A stretch of 64,000 nt of DNA from an uncultured Ruminiclostridium sp. Its GTDB lineage: Bacteria > Bacillota > Clostridia > Oscillospirales > Acutalibacteraceae. Location of the stretch: NCBI GenBank assembly GCA_902490005.1, contig CABUCM010000006.1:26015-90014 (forward strand), read 5' to 3'. The notes beneath the pieces were generated by a model. It saw only the letters and a list, made by a program, of their open reading frames with translations, ran no database searches and was not told the origin of the DNA. Positions within the stretch are counted from its first letter, which is position 1, and every line of letters begins with the position of its first letter. The translations under genes were made by a program, and so were the position numbers. This document shows positions 33,147 through 42,074 of the stretch, piece by piece.

Positions 33147-34415
33147 TTGTTCGTAGACATTGCAAAAATTAAAATCAAAGCCGGCGACGGCGGTAACGGC
33201 GCGGTTTCCTTCCGCAGGGAAAAATATGTGGCGGCCGGCGGCCCGGACGGCGGCGACGGCGGCCGCGGGGGCAGTATTGTTTTCCAGGCGGACACCAACC
33301 TTTCCACCCTGGCGGATTTTCGTTATCAAAGGAAATATACGGCGCAAAACGGCGAAAACGGCCGGGGTAGCCGGTGCAACGGCAAAAGCGCGCCGGATTT
33401 GATCATTCGGGTGCCCTTGGGTACGATTGTGAAGGAAGCGGAAACCGGCAGGATCATCGCGGATGTTTCCGACCAGGAGCCCCATATCGCCGCCAAAGGC
33501 GGCAAGGGCGGCTGGGGTAACATTCATTTCGCCACCCCCACCCGGCAGGTGCCCCGTTTCGCAAAGCCCGGCCTCCCGGGGGAAGCAATGGAGGTGACCC
33601 TGGAACTGAAACTGCTGGCTGACGTGGGCCTGGTGGGCTTTCCCAATGTGGGGAAATCCACGCTGGTTTCCGTGGTCAGCGAGGCTAAGCCCGTGATCGC
33701 CGACTATCATTTTACCACCATCACCCCGGTGCTGGGAGTGGTCCATTTGGGAGAAACCTCCTTTGTGATGGCGGACATCCCCGGCCTCATTGAAGGCGCC
33801 TGGGAGGGACTGGGTCTGGGACACCAGTTCCTGCGCCATGTGGAGCGGTGCCGCATGCTGGTGCACATCGTGGATGTGTCCGGCAGCGAGGGAAGGGACC
33901 CGAAAGAAGATTTTCGCGTTATCAACCAGGAATTGAAAAAATTCAATCCCGCCCTGGCCAAGCGGCCCATGCTGGTGGCGGGGAATAAATGCGACCTGGC
34001 CACCGAGGAACAGATTCAGGAATTCAAGGAATTTGTGGAGAGCCAGGGCTACCAGTTTTATCCCATCATGGCGGCCATTAATTATGAGGTGGATCCTTTG
34101 CTGAAAAAAATCCAGGAGATGCTTTCCACCCTGCCCCCGGTGGAGCGGTACGAGGCGGAGCCTGTGCCGGTGCTTCCCGCGGAGGAAATCGGCGAGCACG
34201 AGGTAAAAATCACCGTGCAGGACCACATTTATTTCGTAGAGGGCGAATGGCTGTTACAGGTGATGAAATCGGTGAATTTCGACGATTACGAATCCCTGCA
34301 GTATTTCCAGCGGGTGCTAATTAACGGCGGGGTCATCGACCGCCTTCGGGAGTCGGGTATCCAGGAAGGGGACACGGTGAGCATCTATGATGTGGAATTC
34401 GATTTTGTCAATTAA
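33147..34415 (+). CDS. obgE: GTPase ObgE/CgtA
   Basis: A 422-residue ribosome-associated GTPase. The Obg glycine-rich domain (KIKAGDGGNGAVSFRREKY onwards), the G domain with GFPNVGKST and NKCDL, and a C-terminal OCT domain are all present. G3 reads DIPGLIEGAWEGLGLG, with Trp where His or Ser is usual. The TTG at 33147 (MFVDIAKIKIK) fits known Obg starts and lies six bases after AAAGAGGTG; an in-frame GTG at 33138 overlaps that site. Confidence 0.95.
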   Translation: MFVDIAKIKIKAGDGGNGAVSFRREKYVAAGGPDGGDGGRGGSIVFQADTNLSTLADFRYQRKYTAQNGENGRGSRCNGKSAPDLIIRVPLGTIVKEAETGRIIADVSDQEPHIAAKGGKGGWGNIHFATPTRQVPRFAKPGLPGEAMEVTLELKLLADVGLVGFPNVGKSTLVSVVSEAKPVIADYHFTTITPVLGVVHLGETSFVMADIPGLIEGAWEGLGLGHQFLRHVERCRMLVHIVDVSGSEGRDPKEDFRVINQELKKFNPALAKRPMLVAGNKCDLATEEQIQEFKEFVESQGYQFYPIMAAINYEVDPLLKKIQEMLSTLPPVERYEAEPVPVLPAEEIGEHEVKITVQDHIYFVEGEWLLQVMKSVNFDDYESLQYFQRVLINGGVIDRLRESGIQEGDTVSIYDVEFDFVN

Positions 34416-34844
34416 TTGGCGCTATGCCAAAAGACGGGGAGGTGCGGCGGCATAGAACGGTTTTTAAAAGAAGCCTGCGCGCCGGAGGAGCTGAGCCCCT
34501 TGGCCCTGGCCTTTATCGGGGATGGGGTTTACGATTTGCTGGTCCGGGAGGCGCTGGTGTGCCAGGCCAACCGCCAGGCGGGCAAGCTGCACAAAATGGC
34601 GGTGGAGCAGGTGAAATGCCAGGCGCAGGCCCAAAGGATGGAAAAGATACTGCCTCTTTTGACCGAGGAGGAGCAGGCGGTTTATAAACGGGGGCGAAAC
34701 GCCCATACCACACATACGCCGAAAAATGCCACCAGCGCCGATTATCACAGCGCTACCGGCATGGAGGCGCTGTTCGGCTATCTGTACCTAAAGGGTGAGC
34801 TTGCCAGGCTCAGGGACTTGTTTTTGTTCATGAGCCGGGAGTGA
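34416..34844 (+). CDS. mrnC: Mini-ribonuclease III
   Basis: A 142-residue RNase III-like nuclease without a double-stranded-RNA-binding domain, used in 23S rRNA maturation. Family motifs LALAFIGDGVYDLLVRE, GRNAHTTHTPKNATSADYHSATG-type region and MEALFGYLYL are visible. The TTG at 34416 directly follows the obgE stop but has no ribosome site; GGGGAGG at 34436-34442 instead points to a start near 34452, where the in-frame codon is ATA. The true start is therefore open by 12 residues. Confidence 0.9.
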   Translation: MALCQKTGRCGGIERFLKEACAPEELSPLALAFIGDGVYDLLVREALVCQANRQAGKLHKMAVEQVKCQAQAQRMEKILPLLTEEEQAVYKRGRNAHTTHTPKNATSADYHSATGMEALFGYLYLKGELARLRDLFLFMSRE

Positions 34845-34867
34845 TTTTTAAGAAGGAGGCCGTTGCC

Positions 34868-35758
34868 ATGAAAAGAAAGAATATTACCTCGAAACAAGCT
34901 TGGGAGCTTTTGTGGGACGGCGCTGCTTTTATTGCGGGCAGCTTTTTGTTCGCGGTGGCGGTGAATGTGTTCACCGCTCCCAATAATATCGCGCCGGGAG
35001 GCTTGACCGGCCTTTCCACCATGGCGAATTATTTGTTCGGCGCCCCCATCGGCACCACAATCTTGATTTTCAATATTCCCCTGTTTATCTGGGGCGTTGT
35101 GAAAGTGAATTTCCGGTTTATTCTAAAAACCTTGGCGGCTACGGTGATCTCGTCTATTACCATCGACGTGACCGCAGGGCTGTTTCCTCCTTATCGGGGG
35201 GACTTGATGCTGGCGGCCCTGTTCAGCGGCGTGCTGAGCGGCGCTGGTCTGGGTTTGATTTTCATGCGGGGCGGCACCACCGGTGGCACAGACCTGGTGG
35301 CCAACCTCATCGGCAGAAATTTCAGGCACCTTTCCCTGGGTAAACTTGTTCTGCTGGTAGACCTGGTGGTGGTAGTGATTTCCGCCTTTGTATACCGGAA
35401 CTATGAAAGCCCCCTGTACGCCATCATCAATATCTTTGTCACCTCCAGGCTCATCGACGCTGTGCTTTACGGCGCCGATACGGGAACCGGTAAAATGATG
35501 TTTATTATTTCGCCGAAAAACAAAGAGATCGCTGGGCGGATCATGACGGAGATTTCGAGAGGAGTGACGGAACTGCGTTCCCGGGGAGGCTACCGGGGCG
35601 AGGAGGGGGAAGTTCTCCTCTGCGCGGTGCGGCGGTCGGAGGTGTACAAAACCCAGGATATCATACGGTCGGTGGACCCGGACGCTTTTGTCATCGTAGG
35701 CGACGCGGGCCAGATTTCCGGCGAAGGCTTTAAACAAAGCTCCAAAGCGGAGAAATAG
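34868..35758 (+). CDS. YitT-family membrane protein
   Basis: A 296-residue protein with a five-helix membrane region (about 15-195, DUF161-type; NVFTAPNNIAPGGLTGLS and RGGTTGGTDLVANLI are typical) and a C-terminal cytoplasmic DUF2179 domain (TELRSRGGYRGEEGEVLLCAV). Function in most bacteria is unknown. Start fixed by AAGGAGG (34853-34859), eight bases before ATG 34868. Confidence 0.9.
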   Translation: MKRKNITSKQAWELLWDGAAFIAGSFLFAVAVNVFTAPNNIAPGGLTGLSTMANYLFGAPIGTTILIFNIPLFIWGVVKVNFRFILKTLAATVISSITIDVTAGLFPPYRGDLMLAALFSGVLSGAGLGLIFMRGGTTGGTDLVANLIGRNFRHLSLGKLVLLVDLVVVVISAFVYRNYESPLYAIINIFVTSRLIDAVLYGADTGTGKMMFIISPKNKEIAGRIMTEISRGVTELRSRGGYRGEEGEVLLCAVRRSEVYKTQDIIRSVDPDAFVIVGDAGQISGEGFKQSSKAEK

Positions 35759-35764
35759 GCATAG

Positions 35765-35809
35765 AAAAAGCCATACCAAATCCTCCTTATGGGAAGACCT
35801 GGTACGGCT
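35765..35809 (-). terminator. terminator of the N/Q-rich microprotein gene
   Basis: A 10-bp stem with one G-U pair (35769-35778 with 35800-35809); on the minus strand it ends in CTTTTTC. It may also stop transcription from yitT. Confidence 0.7.
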
Positions 35810-35829
35810 TTGGCTTTGCAGCAGATGGG

Positions 35830-36000
35830 TTAGTTCTGGCCGTTTTGATTGTTTCTATTCTCGCTCTGCTGGTTGTTCTTATTTTGGCTCTGCTGGTTCT
35901 TCTTATTGCCAAACTGGTTGTTGTTTTTGTTCTGGCTCTGGTTATTGTTCTGATTGTTGCTCTGATTGTTGTTCTGGTTTTGGCTATTCTGATTGCTCAT
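35830..36000 (-). CDS. Asn/Gln-rich small protein, unrecognised family
   Basis: A 56-residue minus-strand gene, short enough to be missed by usual length cut-offs. It starts with ATG at 36000, preceded by a strong AGGGGGTG site (about 36008-36014), and ends at TAA 35830, followed by its own terminator. The product (MSNQNSQNQNNNQSNNQNNN...) is about two-thirds Asn and Gln with Ser, Lys and one Phe-Gly. This recalls small N/Q-rich spore proteins such as gamma-type SASPs of bacilli, but without their repeats. A spore or coat role is only a guess. The Leu/Val-rich plus-strand frame over the same bases is its shadow. Confidence 0.7.
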   Translation of the reverse strand: MSNQNSQNQNNNQSNNQNNNQSQNKNNNQFGNKKNQQSQNKNNQQSENRNNQNGQN

Positions 36001-36067
36001 AAAATTCACCCCCTTTTATCCCTATTATGACCCTGAGGCTTACTTTTTATGCAAAGGAGAATGGAGA

Positions 36068-37414
36068 ATGGATAGGCTGCCGGAGAAATTTTTGTCCGGG
36101 ATGGAATCCCTGCTGGGAGAGGAGTTTCCGGCTTTTCTGGAATGCTACTGCCAGCCGGCGTTTCGGGCGGTGCGGTTCAATCCGCTGAAAATTCAAATTG
36201 AGAGGGCGGAAAAGCTGCTGCCCTTCCTCTTATCCCAGGCTCCCTTTTGCAAAGAAAGCTGCTACATCGATCCCGCGGCCCAGGGAGTGGGAAACCACCC
36301 TCTGCACCATGCCGGCGCCTATTATGTCCAAGAGCCATCTGCCGCCGCCGCGGTGACGGTTTTAGATCCCCAGCCCGGTGACCGGGTGCTGGACCTTTGC
36401 GCGGCGCCGGGGGGCAAATCCACCCAGATTGGTGCCGCCTTACAGGGGAAAGGGCTTTTGTGGTCCAATGAAATCGTCAGAAGCCGGGCGAACATTCTGC
36501 TTTCCAATATCGAGCGAATGGGAATCCGAAACGCGGTGGTATCCTCCTGCCACCCGGAGAATCTTTGCCAGCGGCTGGCCGGATGGTTCGATAAGGTGCT
36601 GGTAGACGCTCCCTGCTCTGGCGAAGGAATGTTCCGCCGGGACCCGGACGCGGTGAAGGAATGGAGCGTGAGCCATACAAAGGCATGCGCCCAGCGGCAG
36701 AAGGCCATTTTACATACCGCCGCCAGCGCGGTAAAACCGGGAGGGGTTCTGGCCTATTCCACCTGTACCTTTTCTCCTCTGGAAAACGAGGGCGTGGTGG
36801 AAGGCTTTCTGAGGGAACACCCGGACTTCGCGCTTATGGACTGCGGTGTTCCCTTCGGCCGGCCGGCGGGGCTGCCCGAGGCCAGAAGGATTTTTCCTAT
36901 GGACGGCGGAGAGGGCCACTTTGTGGCAAAACTCCGGCGAAAAGAAGAAAACGAAATAGAGCGAATACAGTATAATAGTTACTATGAAAATAAAATGTTA
37001 AATAAAGAAACAAAAGATACTATTATTAACTTATTAAACGGTATATTAAAAGAAAAACCACGGGGCCTGATTCAGGTCTTCGGTGAAAATGTTATTTTGC
37101 TACCAGACGGCCTGCCGGCGCTTTCCGGTTTGGGCGTCCTGCGGGCGGGCGTTCCGTTAGGGGAACTGAAGCGGGGGCGTGTGGAGCCTGCCCACGGGCT
37201 GTTTTTGGCCTGTAACCCGGAGGAATGCCGGCAGGTTTTGGCGCTTGGAATGGATGACCCAAGGGTGAAAGCGTTTCTTCACGGGGAGGAGATCGACGCC
37301 CCGGGATTTCAGGGATATGCAGGAATTTCCGTGGAAGGCGTCATGGCCGGATTCGGCAAGTGCAGCGGCGGGCGTATGAAAAATAGATATCCCAAGGGGC
37401 TGCGGGCCCTGTGA
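36068..37414 (+). CDS. rRNA (cytosine-C5)-methyltransferase, RsmF/NOL1/sun family
   Basis: A 448-residue SAM-dependent RNA m5C methyltransferase. Motifs: DLCAAPGGKSTQI (SAM site), VDAPCSGEGMFRR (motif IV Cys) and YSTCTFSPLENEG (motif VI nucleophile Cys), with a C-terminal RsmF-like domain. AAAGGAGA (36053-36060) sets the start at 36068. Between the catalytic and C-terminal domains, about 36946-37068, the DNA becomes strikingly AT-rich and encodes a Asn/Lys/Ile-rich linker. Likely target is 16S or 23S rRNA; the exact base is unknown. Confidence 0.9.
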   Translation: MDRLPEKFLSGMESLLGEEFPAFLECYCQPAFRAVRFNPLKIQIERAEKLLPFLLSQAPFCKESCYIDPAAQGVGNHPLHHAGAYYVQEPSAAAAVTVLDPQPGDRVLDLCAAPGGKSTQIGAALQGKGLLWSNEIVRSRANILLSNIERMGIRNAVVSSCHPENLCQRLAGWFDKVLVDAPCSGEGMFRRDPDAVKEWSVSHTKACAQRQKAILHTAASAVKPGGVLAYSTCTFSPLENEGVVEGFLREHPDFALMDCGVPFGRPAGLPEARRIFPMDGGEGHFVAKLRRKEENEIERIQYNSYYENKMLNKETKDTIINLLNGILKEKPRGLIQVFGENVILLPDGLPALSGLGVLRAGVPLGELKRGRVEPAHGLFLACNPEECRQVLALGMDDPRVKAFLHGEEIDAPGFQGYAGISVEGVMAGFGKCSGGRMKNRYPKGLRAL

Positions 37415-37452
37415 TTTTGTGCATCTGTTTTTCGGTTTCTGCCGCAGATTGA

Positions 37453-37481
37453 TTGAATTCTCCGTTGCTTTATGCTATAAT
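37453..37481 (+). promoter_or_regulatory. promoter of ilvE
   Basis: TTGAAT (37453-37458), a 17-base spacer and an extended TATAAT (37476-37481, preceded by TGC). Confidence 0.75.
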
Positions 37482-37512
37482 ACGACTTATATTTGATAAG
37501 GAAGTGTTTCTG

Positions 37513-38583
37513 ATGCAAGAAATCAAAGTGACATTGACCCAGAACCCGAAGCAAAAGCCCAAGGATGAAAGCAAGCTTGGCTTTGGCTCCATTTTTACCG
37601 ACCACATGTTTGTCATGAATTACGACGAGGGCCAGGGCTGGCACGATCCCAGAATCGTTCCCTACGGCCCCATTGAATTAGATCCCGCGGCCATGTGCCT
37701 GCATTACGGCCAGGAGGTCTTTGAGGGCATGAAGGCCTATAAGACTGCCGACGGCAAGGCCCTGCTGTTCCGTCCGGAAAAGAACATGGCCCGTTTGAAC
37801 CAATCCAACGAGCGGCTGTGCATTCCCCTGGTGGATGAGGCTTTCTGCGTGGAGGCGCTGAAAAAGCTGGTGAGCATTGAAAAGGACTGGATTCCCTCTG
37901 CGGAAGGAACTTCTTTATATCTGCGCCCGTTTATTTTTGCCGTGGATCCCCAGGTGGGCGTGCATCCCGCAAAGCATTTGATGTTCCTCATCATCTGTTC
38001 TCCGGTGGGCGCTTATTATCCCGAGGGCTTGAACCCGGTGAAGATCTATGTGGAGAAGAAGTATGTCCGCGCCGTGAGAGGCGGCCTGGGCTTCGCCAAA
38101 ACCGCCGCCAACTATGCCGCGTCGCTGAAGGCGCAGGATGAGGCGGAGGAGCAGAAATATACCCAGGTGCTTTGGCTGGATGGCGTGGAGCGCCGCTATA
38201 TTGAAGAAGTGGGCACCATGAACGTGTTCTTCAAAATCGGTGACGAAATCGTCACTCCCGCGCTGCAGGGCTCGATTCTGCCCGGTATCACGAGAATGTC
38301 CTGTATTGAACTGCTTCGTTCCTGGGGCTGCAATGTGGTGGAGCGTAAGCTTTCTATTGATGAGCTTTACGAGGCGTATCAAAAGGGCCAGCTGAAGGAA
38401 GCCTTCGGCAGCGGCACCGCCGCGGTGATTTCTCCCATCGGCCAGCTGAAGTGGGGCGACGAGGTTATGGTAATCAACAACGGGGAGATCGGCGAGATTT
38501 CTCAGAAGCTGTATGATAATCTTACCGGTATCCAGTGGGGCAAGCAGCCGGATACCATGGGCTGGACGGTAGAAGTAAAATAA
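37513..38583 (+). CDS. ilvE: branched-chain amino acid aminotransferase
   Basis: A 356-residue fold-type IV PLP enzyme that makes or degrades leucine, isoleucine and valine. The PLP lysine is Lys196 in GLGFAKTAANYAAS; LHYGQEVFEGMKAY, RLNQSNERLCIP and EEVGTMNVFF are typical of the long (BCAT-like) form. ATG 37513 follows AAGGAAG by eight bases. Monocistronic with its own promoter and terminator. Confidence 0.95.
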   Translation: MQEIKVTLTQNPKQKPKDESKLGFGSIFTDHMFVMNYDEGQGWHDPRIVPYGPIELDPAAMCLHYGQEVFEGMKAYKTADGKALLFRPEKNMARLNQSNERLCIPLVDEAFCVEALKKLVSIEKDWIPSAEGTSLYLRPFIFAVDPQVGVHPAKHLMFLIICSPVGAYYPEGLNPVKIYVEKKYVRAVRGGLGFAKTAANYAASLKAQDEAEEQKYTQVLWLDGVERRYIEEVGTMNVFFKIGDEIVTPALQGSILPGITRMSCIELLRSWGCNVVERKLSIDELYEAYQKGQLKEAFGSGTAAVISPIGQLKWGDEVMVINNGEIGEISQKLYDNLTGIQWGKQPDTMGWTVEVK

Positions 38584-38596
38584 ACCAAAACGCATC

Positions 38597-38699
38597 AAAG
38601 GCAAACGAAAGGGAAACGCTTTTTGCCCCCGGTTGATTACCGGGCGGTCCGGAAATGAGCGTAAGGCGGCGCGCCACCGTTTTCCCGTCGTTTGCCTTT
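38597..38699 (+). terminator. long-armed terminator after ilvE
   Basis: AAAGGCAAACGA (38597-38608) pairs with TCGTTTGCCTTT (38688-38699), enclosing an 80-base structured insert, and is followed by TTCTTTC. Unusually large for a simple terminator. Confidence 0.55.
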
Positions 38700-38743
38700 T
38701 TCTTTCGTGCAACGGGGCAGGCTAAGAGAGGAGGCGCTTTCAT

Positions 38744-39628
38744 TTGAAAACGATTCGTTTTTCCGTTTCGCCGGAATATCACGGCGCCCTGGCGAAAGTT
38801 TTTTTAAAACGGGGATGCGGCGTCTCCGATAGGCTGTTGTCACAATGCAAGAAAATACAAAACGGCCTGTTAAAAAACGGCCTGCCCATTTGGGCGGTGG
38901 ATACGGTGTCCGCCGGGGATATTATTACCTTGGCGCTTCCCCAGGAGCACAACCATATGGCGCCGCAGGCTCTGCCGGTTTCGGTGGCGTGGGAGGATGA
39001 TTACCTTCTGATTCTCAATAAACCGCCGGATATGCCGGTGCATCCCAGCCCCGGCCATGACGATGGAACTTTATGTAATTTTGTCTCCTTTTATCAAAAG
39101 CAAAAAGGGGAGGACTGGTCCTTCCGTCCGATCAACCGGCTGGATAAGGATACCTCTGGGCTGGTGCTGGGAGGTAAGGACGCCTACACGGCGTTTGCAT
39201 TAAAAAAGGTCAAAAAAACCTATTATGCCGTTTGCCAGGGGGAGTTATTTGGCGAAGGCGTTATCGACGAGCCCATCCGGCTGAAGGAGGGCCATGGGAT
39301 CCAGCGGGAGACCGGCCTTGGGGGAAAGCCAGCCGTCACCCATTGGCGGGCTTTGGCCCGGGGAAAGGGCCATACCCTGTTGGCTTTGACTCTGGAAACC
39401 GGCCGAACCCACCAGATCCGGGTGCATCTGTCCAGCATCGGGCACCCTTTGGCGGGGGATGATTTTTACGGCGGAAGGATGGAAAATATGAAGCGTCAAG
39501 CCCTGCACTGTGGGGAAATGGAGCTAACCCATCCGATTTTCTCCTCGAAAATTCGGGTGAACGCCCCTTTTCCCGAGGATTTAAAAAAATTTTTAGAATT
39601 TTTAAACATTCATAATCAGATTTTATAA
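38744..39628 (+). CDS. RluA-family pseudouridine synthase
   Basis: A 294-residue RNA pseudouridine synthase with an N-terminal S4-like region and the catalytic domain. The catalytic Asp is in RPINRLDKDTSGLVL; LNKPPDMPVHPS and GRTHQIRVHLSSIGHPLAGDDFYGG are family motifs. TTG start at 38744, ten bases after GAGAGGAGG. Whether it acts on 23S rRNA (RluC/RluD-like) or tRNA is not clear. Confidence 0.92.
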   Translation: MKTIRFSVSPEYHGALAKVFLKRGCGVSDRLLSQCKKIQNGLLKNGLPIWAVDTVSAGDIITLALPQEHNHMAPQALPVSVAWEDDYLLILNKPPDMPVHPSPGHDDGTLCNFVSFYQKQKGEDWSFRPINRLDKDTSGLVLGGKDAYTAFALKKVKKTYYAVCQGELFGEGVIDEPIRLKEGHGIQRETGLGGKPAVTHWRALARGKGHTLLALTLETGRTHQIRVHLSSIGHPLAGDDFYGGRMENMKRQALHCGEMELTHPIFSSKIRVNAPFPEDLKKFLEFLNIHNQIL

Positions 39629-39687
39629 GGGGATACTTTTAGTAAAGTAACGAAAGGTTACAAAAGAGAATTATGTAAATTTAAAGG

Positions 39688-39716
39688 TTGACTTTTAGAC
39701 AGTTCTGTATTATTAT
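39688..39716 (+). promoter_or_regulatory. promoter ahead of murA
   Basis: TTGACT (39688-39693), a 17-base spacer and TATTAT (39711-39716). The leader to murA is about 180 bases and includes a GGCAGCATGCTGCC palindrome at 39807-39820, of unknown purpose. Confidence 0.6.
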
Positions 39717-39899
39717 TTTTCAGAGAGTGTGCTGTATTTTTTACCGATTCTCTTAATTTTCATTAGTGCTCTAATTTAATTGGCTTCTTATAATCGTATG
39801 CTTACTGGCAGCATGCTGCCGGGAAAGCTATTTTGGAGGAGAATTGGTTTTTTTCATTTTGATTTTACCTTAAAGATTTGAATATGGGAGTGTGCCGCG

Positions 39900-41183
39900 T
39901 TGGATAAATTTGTTATTAACGGTGGCAGAAGATTGCACGGGGATGTGAAGGTCAGTGGCGCGAAAAACGCCGCTGTCGCCATTATTCCCGCCGCGATTCT
40001 TGCCGAAGATATATGCCGCATTGAGAATGTGCCGAACATTAATGATGTAACCAGTATTGCCAGAATTTTACAGGAGATGGGCGCGGTCGTCCGCATGGTG
40101 AACAAGTCCACCTTGGAGATCGACAGCCGGCATATTTCCACGCCGGTGGCTTCTTACGACTTGGTAAGGCATATGCGGGCTTCCTACTATCTGTTAGGCG
40201 CCTTGTTGGGCAGGTTTTCCCACGCCAAGGTGGCGCTGCCCGGCGGATGTAATTTTGGGGTGCGCCCCATTGACCAGCATTTGAAAGGCTTTATGGCCCT
40301 GGGTGCGGAGTATAAGCTGGAAAGCGGTATGGTCAACGTGACCGCGGACCATCTAACCGGCAATAACGTTTATCTGGATGTGGTTTCCGTAGGAGCCACT
40401 ATGAATATTATGCTGGCCGCGGTGAAGGCGGATGGTATGACGGTGATCGAGAACGCCGCCAGAGAACCGCACATTGTGGATCTGGCAAACTTTTTGAACT
40501 CCATGGGCGCGGATGTCCGGGGCGCGGGTACTGATGTCATCAAGATCCGGGGCGTGCAAAAAATGAAAGGCGCCACCTACTCCATTATCCCGGACCAGAT
40601 TGAAGCCGGAACGTATATGGCGGCCGTGGCCGCTACCGGCGGGGATGTTACCGTCCGGGACGTGATTCCCAAGCATTTGGAATCCATTACCGCCAAGCTG
40701 GAGGAAATGGGTGTTGAAATCACCGAATATGATGAGGCCATTCGCGTCGTGCGGGAAAAGCCTTTGAATAAGTGCAACATTAAAACCATGCCCCATCCTG
40801 GTTTCCCCACGGATATGCAGCCTCAGATCGCCGCGGTGCTGTGCCTGGCTAACGGCACCAGCATCATCAACGAAAACGTGTGGGACAACCGGTTCCGCTA
40901 TGTGGAGGAATTGAGGCGTTTAGGCGCTGAGATTTCGGTAGATGGAAAAATCGCCGTGGTGGAGGGTGTCGAGGAATTGGTGGGCGTTCCCGTGAAAGCC
41001 ATGGACCTGAGAGCCGGGGCGGCGATGGTGGTTGCCGGTTTAGCGGCAAAAGGAACCACGGAAATTGAGAACATCGAATATATCGAGCGGGGTTATGAAA
41101 ATATCGTAGAGAAATTACAGGGCTTAGGGGCGGATATCCGGAGAGTATATTTTCCAGAGGCTTCGGTGGCACAGGCTCTTTAA
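39900..41183 (+). CDS. murA: UDP-N-acetylglucosamine 1-carboxyvinyltransferase
   Basis: First committed step of peptidoglycan synthesis: adds enolpyruvate to UDP-GlcNAc. The 427 residues show the EPT fold; Cys117 in PGGCNFGVRPIDQHLKGF is the fosfomycin-reactive cysteine, so the enzyme should be fosfomycin-sensitive. KNAAVAIIPAAIL near the N-terminus is typical. TTG start nine bases after GGGAG. It is followed by a terminator-like hairpin and a WalJ-like gene. Confidence 0.96.
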   Translation: MDKFVINGGRRLHGDVKVSGAKNAAVAIIPAAILAEDICRIENVPNINDVTSIARILQEMGAVVRMVNKSTLEIDSRHISTPVASYDLVRHMRASYYLLGALLGRFSHAKVALPGGCNFGVRPIDQHLKGFMALGAEYKLESGMVNVTADHLTGNNVYLDVVSVGATMNIMLAAVKADGMTVIENAAREPHIVDLANFLNSMGADVRGAGTDVIKIRGVQKMKGATYSIIPDQIEAGTYMAAVAATGGDVTVRDVIPKHLESITAKLEEMGVEITEYDEAIRVVREKPLNKCNIKTMPHPGFPTDMQPQIAAVLCLANGTSIINENVWDNRFRYVEELRRLGAEISVDGKIAVVEGVEELVGVPVKAMDLRAGAAMVVAGLAAKGTTEIENIEYIERGYENIVEKLQGLGADIRRVYFPEASVAQAL

Positions 41184-41203
41184 AGGAAACAAGCAGCCAA
41201 TTG

Positions 41204-41229
41204 GCACGAAAAATTCCGGTTTTTCGTGC
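41204..41229 (+). terminator. hairpin after murA
   Basis: A perfect 10-bp stem (41204-41213 with 41220-41229) followed by TTTCTT; it lies inside the short gap before the next gene's ribosome site. Confidence 0.75.
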
Positions 41230-41260
41230 TTTCTTATTGGGAAAAAACAGGGAGGACGCT

Positions 41261-42055
41261 ATGGCGAAGGTGTGTCCGCTTTTCAGCGGCAGCAGCGGCA
41301 ACAGCTATTACATAGGCACCGGTGACAACGGAATTCTGGTGGATGCGGGAAGAACCGCCAAACAAATGGAGGGGGCGCTCGCCGCCAACGGGATCAGCAT
41401 ATCCTCTGTCCGGGCGATTTTTGTCACCCATGAGCACACCGACCACGTAAAGGGCCTGCGGGTGCTGGCCTCCCGGCATAAGATTAAGGTTTATTCCTCT
41501 CTGGGCACCCTGGAGGCGCTCAACGATATGCAGGTGCTGGACGGCAGGTTCCCCTGCGAGGCTATCCCCCAGTGCGGCGTTCAGGAAGCGGGAATGGAGA
41601 TCCGCCCGTTCCATACTTCTCACGATTCCGCGGAGAGCGTGGGCTACCGCGTGGCCCTGCCTAACGGACGGGTGGTGGCGGTTGCCACGGATCTGGGCTT
41701 TGTGTCCGACGAGGTTCGGGAGGCCCTGGCCGGATGTGACGTGGCGGTGATGGAATCCAACCACGACGTGGGAATGCTGCAAAACGGCGCTTACCCCTAT
41801 TATTTAAAACGAAGGATTTTATCCTACCAGGGGCACCTTTCCAACGGCGCCTGCGCCCAGGAGCTGCCGGAGCTGGTAAAGCGCGGGACCACCCGTATTT
41901 TACTGGCCCATTTGAGCCGGGAGAACAATATCCCCCAGCTTGCTTATCAGACGGCGCTGTGCAGCCTTTTGGAGCAGGGGATGAAGGACGGGGATGATTT
42001 TCTGCTGCAGGTCGCGCCGGTGGAAAACCTGGGAGGCCACACCCTGCTGATCTAA
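41261..42055 (+). CDS. MBL-fold metallohydrolase, WalJ/YycJ-like
   Basis: A 264-residue metallo-beta-lactamase-fold protein. SGSSGNSYYIG at the start and the metal motif THEHTDHVKGL fit the WalJ/YycJ group, which in bacilli is encoded in the walRK operon and linked to cell-wall or DNA repair functions; it probably is a nuclease-like hydrolase. No walRK genes are nearby. The start is ATG 41261 after GGAGG (41251-41255). Upstream of rlmH as in the classic walJ neighbourhood, where rlmH is also often close. Confidence 0.88.
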   Translation: MAKVCPLFSGSSGNSYYIGTGDNGILVDAGRTAKQMEGALAANGISISSVRAIFVTHEHTDHVKGLRVLASRHKIKVYSSLGTLEALNDMQVLDGRFPCEAIPQCGVQEAGMEIRPFHTSHDSAESVGYRVALPNGRVVAVATDLGFVSDEVREALAGCDVAVMESNHDVGMLQNGAYPYYLKRRILSYQGHLSNGACAQELPELVKRGTTRILLAHLSRENNIPQLAYQTALCSLLEQGMKDGDDFLLQVAPVENLGGHTLLI

Positions 42056-42074
42056 AACGGGAAAGGGAAAAGGG

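Noticed and set aside
35845..36030. Plus-strand Leu/Val-rich open frame of 61 codons
   Set aside because: It is the antisense of the N/Q-rich minus-strand gene, has no ribosome site, and its hydrophobic composition is explained by the complementary AAC/CAG codons.
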